Of a DNA stretch of 11,248 nt, positions 7,271 to 11,248 are shown piece after piece. The notes below the pieces were generated by a model. That model was given only the letters and a program-made list of their open reading frames with translations, was not told the origin of the DNA and searched no databases. This DNA is from Deltaproteobacteria bacterium (GTDB lineage: Bacteria; Desulfobacterota; Desulfobacteria; Desulfobacterales; JAFDCJ01). The first letter of the stretch is position 1. The number at the start of each line of letters is the position of its first letter. The stretch spans positions 1 through 11,248 of the forward strand of contig JAJRVC010000053.1 of NCBI GenBank assembly GCA_024277475.1, read 5' to 3'. The translations under genes and the position numbers were made by a program.

Positions 7271-7987
7271 TCATTCGGTTGACCTGACTTTATTAAGGGT
7301 ATTAATCAGTTGTACAGCGGATTCTGGAGGACGAACTTCACCGGAAAGGATATCCGTCGGGCTGTAGGATCCATTGTAATAAGCTTTGTTAAGATCTTCC
7401 TGGGTTGCAATCCCGGCGCCTTCTATTGATAAGCCAATGAATACCCCCTTGGTTCGGGAATAAGAATAAATTCCTCCTTTAAAAAAGATTTCCGCGGCTG
7501 CTGTCGCCTGGGCGCCGACCGGACCGGCCGCAACAGCGATATCAGCACCGAGTTTGAACTTGGTTTTTAAAAATGAGTCCATGGCCTGCTTGCCGATGAC
7601 GACTAAAATAAGATCTACGACTTGTCCACCGAGCTGGAGTCCAAGGCTTCCGGCCCCGATGCTGATAAATGCCGGTGCAGACCATGTTCCATATTCGTGT
7701 TTCAAAACAACGCCTTTGCCGTAAGAGCCGCCCACAATTAAGGCCCCTTTGAACATGCCGGGTATGATCGCTATACCGGCGCAATTTTTTATAAGATCAA
7801 TCGGTACGGCCTTTTCTTTTTCCACGTTGAGTATCATTTCTTCGATCACAATTCGGGCTTTATCGACAAGCATACGGGATTTATCGGCATTTAGATCCGG
7901 AGTTTTTTCCTGGTCCGCGAAAACTCTTGAATTTATTCCGACAGACATAATCAGACATGCGACCATCAGTGCTATTATTTTTTTCAT
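7271..7987 (-). CDS. Secreted SYLF/Ysc84 (DUF500) domain protein
   Basis: The product (238 residues from the ATG at 7987) starts with a signal peptide: KK, a hydrophobic stretch IIALMVACLIMSVG, and a likely cleavage after VFA at residue 24. The rest matches the SYLF/Ysc84 family, which binds phosphoinositides in eukaryotes; in bacteria its role is unclear and it is usually exported to the periplasm. Visible blocks are KNCAGIAIIPGMFKGALIVGG near 67-87, GTWSAPAFISIGAGSLGLQLG 100-120, and GADIAVAAGPVGAQ 147-160 followed by YSYSRTKGVFIGLSIEG 174-190. An in-frame TTG five codons upstream is rejected as start because GGAG (7997-8000) lies 9 bases before the ATG and the ATG yields the cleaner signal peptide. 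It is convergent with rsfS and has its own promoter. Confidence 0.9.
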   Translation of the reverse strand: MKKIIALMVACLIMSVGINSRVFADQEKTPDLNADKSRMLVDKARIVIEEMILNVEKEKAVPIDLIKNCAGIAIIPGMFKGALIVGGSYGKGVVLKHEYGTWSAPAFISIGAGSLGLQLGGQVVDLILVVIGKQAMDSFLKTKFKLGADIAVAAGPVGAQATAAAEIFFKGGIYSYSRTKGVFIGLSIEGAGIATQEDLNKAYYNGSYSPTDILSGEVRPPESAVQLINTLNKVRSTE

Positions 7988-8070
7988 TGAGCATTTCTCC
8001 AATTCCGGTCAAGCCGGAACCAATTTAGTAATTGTGAATTGGGTTACTTAATTTGAAATTTTGCATTTTA

Positions 8071-8108
8071 TGTCAAAAATGTGGAGTTAAGTTTGAGTGA
8101 ATCTTTAA
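8071..8108. repeat. Degenerate intergenic repeat, copy A
   Basis: This 38-base stretch matches 8965-9002 at 29 of 38 positions without gaps, with shared cores AAAAT, AGTTA, TTTGAGTGA and TTAA. It lies in the leader and -10 region of the SYLF gene. It could be a diverged dispersed repeat or a shared regulatory sequence. Confidence 0.4.
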
Positions 8109-8133
8109 TACAGAATGTGTCTCTGCTTGTCAA
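8105..8133 (-). promoter_or_regulatory. Sigma-70 type promoter of the SYLF gene
   Basis: On the minus strand TTGACA (8133-8128) is followed after exactly 17 bases by TATTAA (8110-8105). The predicted start near 8097 gives a leader of about 110 bases. That leader contains a 6-bp hairpin (TTCCGG/CCGGAA, 8003-8019) just before the ribosome binding site. Confidence 0.6.
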
Positions 8134-8179
8134 TGTCGACTTTTTTGCAGGCATGCTCCGATTTTGCCTTCCATTTTCC

Positions 8180-8194
8180 TTAACGGTCCGTTAA
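8180..8194. repeat. 15-bp inverted repeat, possible operator
   Basis: TTAACGG and CCGTTAA flank a single central T. It lies between the divergent promoters of the SYLF gene (minus) and the HsdR-N-like gene (plus). Symmetry and size suit a dimeric regulator; no terminator-like T-run follows. Confidence 0.4.
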
Positions 8195-8232
8195 AATATC
8201 CTTTTATAAAAATTTAACAATCTCGTAAAAAG

Positions 8233-8252
8233 TCAAAATTCTCGAATTTTGA
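8233..8252. repeat. 20-bp inverted repeat overlapping a -35 box
   Basis: TCAAAATTC and GAATTTTGA are perfect 9-bp arms around a TC spacer. The right arm shares its last four bases with the predicted -35 hexamer of the HsdR-N-like gene, the position expected for a repressor operator. The region is AT-rich, so chance is not negligible. Confidence 0.45.
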
Positions 8253-8277
8253 TCTTATAACCTATTGAAATTATTAA
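8249..8277 (+). promoter_or_regulatory. Promoter of the HsdR-N-like gene
   Basis: TTGATC (8249-8254) is followed after 17 bases by TATTAA (8272-8277), predicting a start near 8284 and a leader of about 75 bases. A competing pair, TTGAAA at 8265-8270 with an A/T-rich -10 18 bases later, overlaps it. Confidence 0.45.
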
Positions 8278-8359
8278 ATGTAAAATTATATTTTTGTGTT
8301 TTTTGTGCCTTTTTGCGGCCACATCAAAATTTGAAACTCACCATTTGGGAAAGGAGTTA

Positions 8360-8908
8360 ATGGTGCCTGACACACTTAAACCCTACACCATGATCACCGA
8401 TTTTGTTACCGGCAAAAACGTGCCCAACATTGGGGCTGAAGAAAACCGACAGGCTATCGTACAGTTTCTGGTAGAGCGAAAAGGATATTTGAAAGAAGAT
8501 ATCCAAATTGACACTGATATTGAAATGACCGTTGCCGGTGAGCTTTACCGGTCCCAGCTGGATATAGTGGTAAGTCCAGACGGTGGTAAAACCCGCTTTA
8601 TGGCAATCAGATGTGCCGCGGCATCCTTAGGATCACGGGAAAGGGAGATAGTCGCCGCTGCCAGATTGCTGGAAAATTACCAGATTCCATTGTCGCTGGT
8701 TTCAGATGGCAAAACAGCCATTGTGTTGGACACCGTGTCCGGAAAAAAGACAGGGGAAGGGATGGATGCAATTCCCTCAAAAAAGGCGGCCATTGAAAAA
8801 TTAGAATCCCTTGAGCTTCTGCCTTTTCCAAAAGATCGGCTGGAAAGAGAAAAATTGATTTTCCGCACCTACGACAGTGAGAATGTGAATGTGCAGAGAA
8901 ATATATAA
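8360..8908 (+). CDS. Orphan HsdR-N-like (type I restriction R N-terminal) protein
   Basis: The product has 182 residues. It resembles the stand-alone HSDR_N-type proteins related to the PD-(D/E)xK nuclease domain at the start of type I restriction R subunits: EENRQAIVQFLVERKGY 27-43, a predicted beta strand with YRSQLDIVV 63-71, then RFMAIRCAAASLGSREREIVAAARLLE 79-105, VSDGKTAIVLDT 114-125 and IFRTYDSENVNVQRN 167-181. Asp68 would be the first acidic residue of the core, but the expected E-x-K reads Ala82-Ile-Arg84, so nuclease activity is doubtful. No hsdM, hsdS or helicase domain is nearby. AAGGAG at 8351-8356 is only 3 bases from the ATG at 8360 but 6 from the GTG at 8363, so the real start may be that GTG. 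The function is unknown; the restriction link is by distant family resemblance only. Confidence 0.75.
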   Translation: MVPDTLKPYTMITDFVTGKNVPNIGAEENRQAIVQFLVERKGYLKEDIQIDTDIEMTVAGELYRSQLDIVVSPDGGKTRFMAIRCAAASLGSREREIVAAARLLENYQIPLSLVSDGKTAIVLDTVSGKKTGEGMDAIPSKKAAIEKLESLELLPFPKDRLEREKLIFRTYDSENVNVQRNI

Positions 8909-8964
8909 CAGGAACATCAAGCATATTTCGAGCTTCCGCAACGCAGCGGGACGGGATGGATCGG

Positions 8965-9002
8965 CGTCCAAAATATGAAGTTATTTTTGAGTGAGCCCTT
9001 AA
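8965..9002. repeat. Degenerate intergenic repeat, copy B
   Basis: This is the partner of 8071-8108 (29 of 38 identical). It lies in the 219-bp spacer (8909-9127) between two convergent genes. The spacer also holds small hairpins (8934-8939 with 8946-8951; 8949-8953 with 8965-8969). None is followed by a T-run, so no clear terminator is present, and no gene is visible there. Confidence 0.4.
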
Positions 9003-9127
9003 TCGAAATGCACGGATAGACTTTCTTGAGTGGGTACGCAGAGGAGCAGTTGAAATTTATAATTCGGTTGCATTTTTCCTCCTTATCGGCCGACAGTGTT
9101 TTCAATATTCGAAAACTATGATGGAGA

Positions 9128-9805
9128 TTAAACGCCCGCAACTTCCCTGCCGCAGTGCTTACAAATCTTTGCCCGCTCTTTGATAGTTTCGGCACAAAAC
9201 GGACATTCACGGGTAAAATATCTTTTATGGATTTTCTTTATAGCCTCATCGACCGTCTTTTGTATGAGTTCATTACCAAACTTGAGATGAGCGATGGGTT
9301 CAATGGCCTCATTCTCACCAATATCACCGATCATTTCCGCCGCTTTTAACCTGACCCGGGCCGGTTCGGTGGAATCCGTCAGCATTTTGAGGATAGTCGG
9401 GCCGTCTTTGGATACATAGCAATCGGCCAGAATGCTGAAGCCTCTTTTGATGGCTTCTTTCAGGATTTCCTTTTCAGCGAGCGCCTGTTCATCGATGATT
9501 TGACCGGTGCCGCCCATGTGGCTGTATACCGGCATAATTTCGAATTGCTCGGTACCCGGATAGTTCATGCAGCGATAGGACGCTTTGTGGGCGTAATTTT
9601 CCTCAATATGATCCCATCCCTGGCGATATAACGAACAATCATCATTAAAACATAAGTATAAAAAAGGAACTCCCCAGCCAAGACCGTCACCGACGTTGAA
9701 GGGCGGTACTTCCCACAGGTTCATTTCCTGGTCGCAGTGGGGACATTTTGGTTTTTCCTGCTCAAGTATTTTTTCTAAAACTTTTTCCCGGGTTTCAAAG
9801 GCCAT
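9128..9805 (-). CDS. Zinc-finger, HEAT-like and zinc-ribbon protein
   Basis: The 225-residue protein is built from three parts. Residues 20-60 carry a CPHC pair (Cys21, Cys24) and later Cys52 and Cys57 (CFNDDC), a plausible four-cysteine zinc site. Residues about 105-195 are helical with a HEAT-like segment (ARVRLKAAEMIGDIGENEAIEPIAHL near 149-174). Residues 200-219 are a C-terminal double-CxxC ribbon (Cys201, Cys204, Cys215, Cys218; ECPFC then CKHCGREV), common in small bacterial zinc-ribbon proteins. There is no signal peptide or membrane segment, so it is probably cytoplasmic. GGAG 7 bases before the ATG supports the start at 9805. It has its own promoter and converges with the HsdR-N-like gene. 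I cannot name a function; an adaptor or scaffold binding role is only a guess. Confidence 0.8.
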   Translation of the reverse strand: MAFETREKVLEKILEQEKPKCPHCDQEMNLWEVPPFNVGDGLGWGVPFLYLCFNDDCSLYRQGWDHIEENYAHKASYRCMNYPGTEQFEIMPVYSHMGGTGQIIDEQALAEKEILKEAIKRGFSILADCYVSKDGPTILKMLTDSTEPARVRLKAAEMIGDIGENEAIEPIAHLKFGNELIQKTVDEAIKKIHKRYFTRECPFCAETIKERAKICKHCGREVAGV

Positions 9806-9861
9806 TTATTATCTCCATTTTAATTCTTCAATCCGCACGATCGACTTCCATAATAGCCGTT

Positions 9862-9890
9862 AATTTAAGTTGCCTGCCCCCAATTGTCAA
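9862..9890 (-). promoter_or_regulatory. Promoter of the zinc-ribbon gene
   Basis: On the minus strand TTGACA (9890-9885) is followed after 17 bases by TAAATT (9867-9862), predicting a start near 9855 and a 50-base leader. The -35 side lies next to the decayed MBL-fold gene, so the promoter may have arisen in or beside that remnant. Confidence 0.55.
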
Positions 9891-9893
9891 CAA

Positions 9894-10119
9894 GTCCATT
9901 TTTTTGTTGATAAATAATAAATTGGATATACATTGTTTGTGGGGAGCGGTGGGGAGAACCGACCTTCCCGGCAATTCCTCGAAGCCGTTGCTGATTTCTA
10001 TTAAAGAAAAAATATACTCATTGCCCGGGGCCACTATCATCTGGCTCGGACACGACTACGGTCCATACCTTTCCTCAACCATTGGACAGGAAAAACATAC
10101 GAATCCTTTTACCCGGTAG
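9894..10119 (+). pseudogene. MBL-fold hydrolase remnant (glyoxalase II/ETHE1-like)
   Basis: From about 9946 to TAG at 10117-10119 the frame reads AVGRTDLPGNS, then SIKEKIYSLPGATIIWLGHDYGP and STIGQEKHTNPF. This is the C-terminal signature of MBL-fold hydrolases of the glyoxalase II/persulfide dioxygenase group, including the late metal-binding His in GHDYGP. Just upstream, one frame back, VHFFVDK is followed by two adjacent stops (9915-9920) and then IGYTLFVG, which corresponds to the family's TGDTLFVG. Joining the two requires removing one G from the run at 9941-9944. The metal-bridging Asp of TGD is Tyr here, and nothing of the N-terminal two thirds, including the HxHxDH motif, can be found upstream. 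So this is a truncated, frameshifted, stop-containing remnant and not a working gene. An open frame from 9748 covers the piece but has no matching N-terminus. Confidence 0.82.
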
Positions 10120-10181
10120 CATTTCCGGCTGTTTTGTTCCCGAAAAAACGATCACCTTTTAAAATTGCAAGGGAGCTTTTT

Positions 10182-11248
10182 ATGCGTCGTCCCCTGATTA
10201 TAACCAAATTGCCGGGTCCCAGAGCAAAGGCTTTTATTGAAAGAGACACCCGTTTCATATCCCCTTCACTGCCACGGGAATATCCTCTTGTTATCGACAA
10301 AGGCAAAGGTGTGTGGGTGAATGACCCGGACGGGAATACCTTCCTTGATTTTACTTCGGGAATCGCTGTCTGCAACACCGGCCACTGTCACCCTGAAGTT
10401 GTTGAAGCTGCCAAGAATCAGCTTGACAGGCTGATTCATACCTGCGGGGCTGATTTTTATCATGCTCCGATGATAGAGGTGGCTGAAGAGCTGGCCGCCA
10501 TCGCCCCCGGGAAGTCTAATAAACGCATCTTCCTCGGCAATTCAGGCGCAGAGGCGGTCGAAGCCGCCTTCAAACTTGCCCGCTGGCACAGCGGCCGGCA
10601 AAAGGCCCTGGCCTTCATTGGCGCTTTTCACGGCAGAACCATGGGGGCACTCACCCTCACGGCCTCCAAGGCTGTTCAGAAGAGAAAGTTCGGCCCTCTG
10701 CTGCCCGGCGTGACACATGTCCCCTATGCGTACTGCTATCGTTGTGCGTACAACCTGACCCATCCAGAATGTGATTTTGCCTGTGTACACTTTATCGAAG
10801 ATGAGCTCTTCAAGACGATAGTTCCACCGGAAGAGGTTGCCCTGATTGTGGTGGAAGCGATCCAGGGGGAAGGTGGCTATATCGTTCCGCCCCCGGGTTA
10901 TCACAAACGGCTCAAGGTGTTGGCCGAAAAATACGGCATTTTATACATGGTCGATGAAATTCAGACTGGAATGGGTAGAACAGGCAAAATGTTCGCTATC
11001 GAGCATTTCGACGTGGTGCCTGATCTTCTTACCAGCGCCAAGGGAATCGCCTCGGGCATGCCGCTTAGTGCCCTGATCGCACCGGACGATGTGATGGATT
11101 GGGACGAGGGATCCCATGGGTCAACTTATGGCGGCAACCCGGTCTCCTGCGCGGCAGCCCTGGCTTCGATCCGGCTCATCAAAAACGGGCTTGTAGAAAA
11201 CGCAGCCTTCCAGGGAAAAGTTCTTCAAAAAGGGCTTGAAGCGATAAA
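10182..11248 (+). CDS. Class III PLP aminotransferase, 3' end missing
   Basis: At least 355 residues are encoded before the window ends. The protein belongs to the fold-type I class III aminotransferases (acetylornithine/4-aminobutyrate group): GVWVNDPDGNTFLDFTSGIAV 43-63, LGNSGAEAVEAAFKLAR 118-134 (phosphate binding), AFHGRTMG 148-155, VEAIQGEGGY 224-233, MVDEIQTGMGRTG 256-268 with Asp258 facing the PLP ring nitrogen, and SAKGIASGMPL 285-295 with Lys287 as the Schiff-base lysine; GSTYGGNPVSCAAAL follows. A four-cysteine segment lies at Cys185, Cys188, Cys197 and Cys201. GGGAG at 10171-10175 is 6 bases before the ATG. The best guess is the archaeal/anaerobe branch annotated as acetylornithine or 4-aminobutyrate aminotransferase, some members of which are amino acid racemases; the substrate cannot be decided. 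No strong promoter was seen in 10120-10181. Confidence 0.93.
   Translation, partial: MRRPLIITKLPGPRAKAFIERDTRFISPSLPREYPLVIDKGKGVWVNDPDGNTFLDFTSGIAVCNTGHCHPEVVEAAKNQLDRLIHTCGADFYHAPMIEVAEELAAIAPGKSNKRIFLGNSGAEAVEAAFKLARWHSGRQKALAFIGAFHGRTMGALTLTASKAVQKRKFGPLLPGVTHVPYAYCYRCAYNLTHPECDFACVHFIEDELFKTIVPPEEVALIVVEAIQGEGGYIVPPPGYHKRLKVLAEKYGILYMVDEIQTGMGRTGKMFAIEHFDVVPDLLTSAKGIASGMPLSALIAPDDVMDWDEGSHGSTYGGNPVSCAAALASIRLIKNGLVENAAFQGKVLQKGLEAI

Noticed and set aside
7955..7957. Lipobox cysteine (Cys11) in the SYLF protein signal peptide
   Set aside because: The preceding residues MVA fit a lipobox poorly and the hydrophobic stretch before it is too short; cleavage after VFA at residue 24 is better.
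8294..8359. N-terminal extension of the HsdR-N-like protein from a TTG at 8294
   Set aside because: The extension lies only about 10 bases after the predicted transcript start, has no ribosome binding site, and AAGGAG at 8351-8356 points to a start at 8360 or 8363.
8917..9210. Minus-strand 97-residue open frame overlapping the zinc-ribbon gene end
   Set aside because: No family resemblance or ribosome binding site, and its second half reads through the repeat-like spacer.
9748..10119. Intact 123-residue plus-strand gene
   Set aside because: Only its C-terminal part matches a family (MBL-fold), the front part is antisense to the zinc-ribbon gene start or lacks homology, and a frameshift and stops show it is a remnant.

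Overview
The window looks like a core-genome segment of a Desulfobacterota (former Deltaproteobacteria) chromosome, probably a member of the Desulfobacterales. That rests on protein style, the gene order rplU-rpmA-obgE-proB-proA-nadD-rsfS, the presence of fdhD, and a 'CYRC' type class III aminotransferase. No rRNA, tRNA, CRISPR array, transposase or phage gene was found.

Layout. (1) Positions 1-1149, minus strand: the N-terminal end of a TauE/SafE-type membrane permease and a complete fdhD (sulfurtransferase for formate dehydrogenase maturation). A nested 77-bp inverted repeat sits just upstream of fdhD. (2) Positions 1150-1626: an AT-rich divergent intergenic region with a 16-bp palindrome and a good sigma-70 type promoter for the following operon. 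(3) Positions 1627-7133, plus strand: rplU, rpmA, obgE, proB, proA, nadD and rsfS. They encode two 50S ribosomal proteins, the ribosome-assembly GTPase, the first two enzymes of proline synthesis, the NAD adenylyltransferase and the ribosome silencing factor. Several genes overlap or abut, so they are probably co-transcribed at least in part. (4) Positions 7134-8360: a convergent end with a hairpin, a minus-strand secreted SYLF/Ysc84 protein, and a divergent AT-rich regulatory region with two promoters and two inverted repeats. (5) Positions 8360-9805: an orphan HsdR-N-like protein (plus) converging on a zinc-finger/HEAT-like/zinc-ribbon protein (minus), separated by a short repeat-like spacer. 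(6) Positions 9806-10181: the decayed C-terminal remnant of an MBL-fold hydrolase of the glyoxalase II/persulfide dioxygenase type. (7) Positions 10182-11248: a class III PLP aminotransferase running off the window.

Most of the window is conserved housekeeping DNA. I see no convincing new multi-gene system. The points most worth a second look are a broken or recoded C-terminal tail on rplU (with an A AAA AAG heptamer), the nested hairpin before fdhD, the MBL-fold pseudogene, an HsdR-N-like protein whose expected E-x-K residues are replaced, and a palindrome overlapping the -35 box of that gene.
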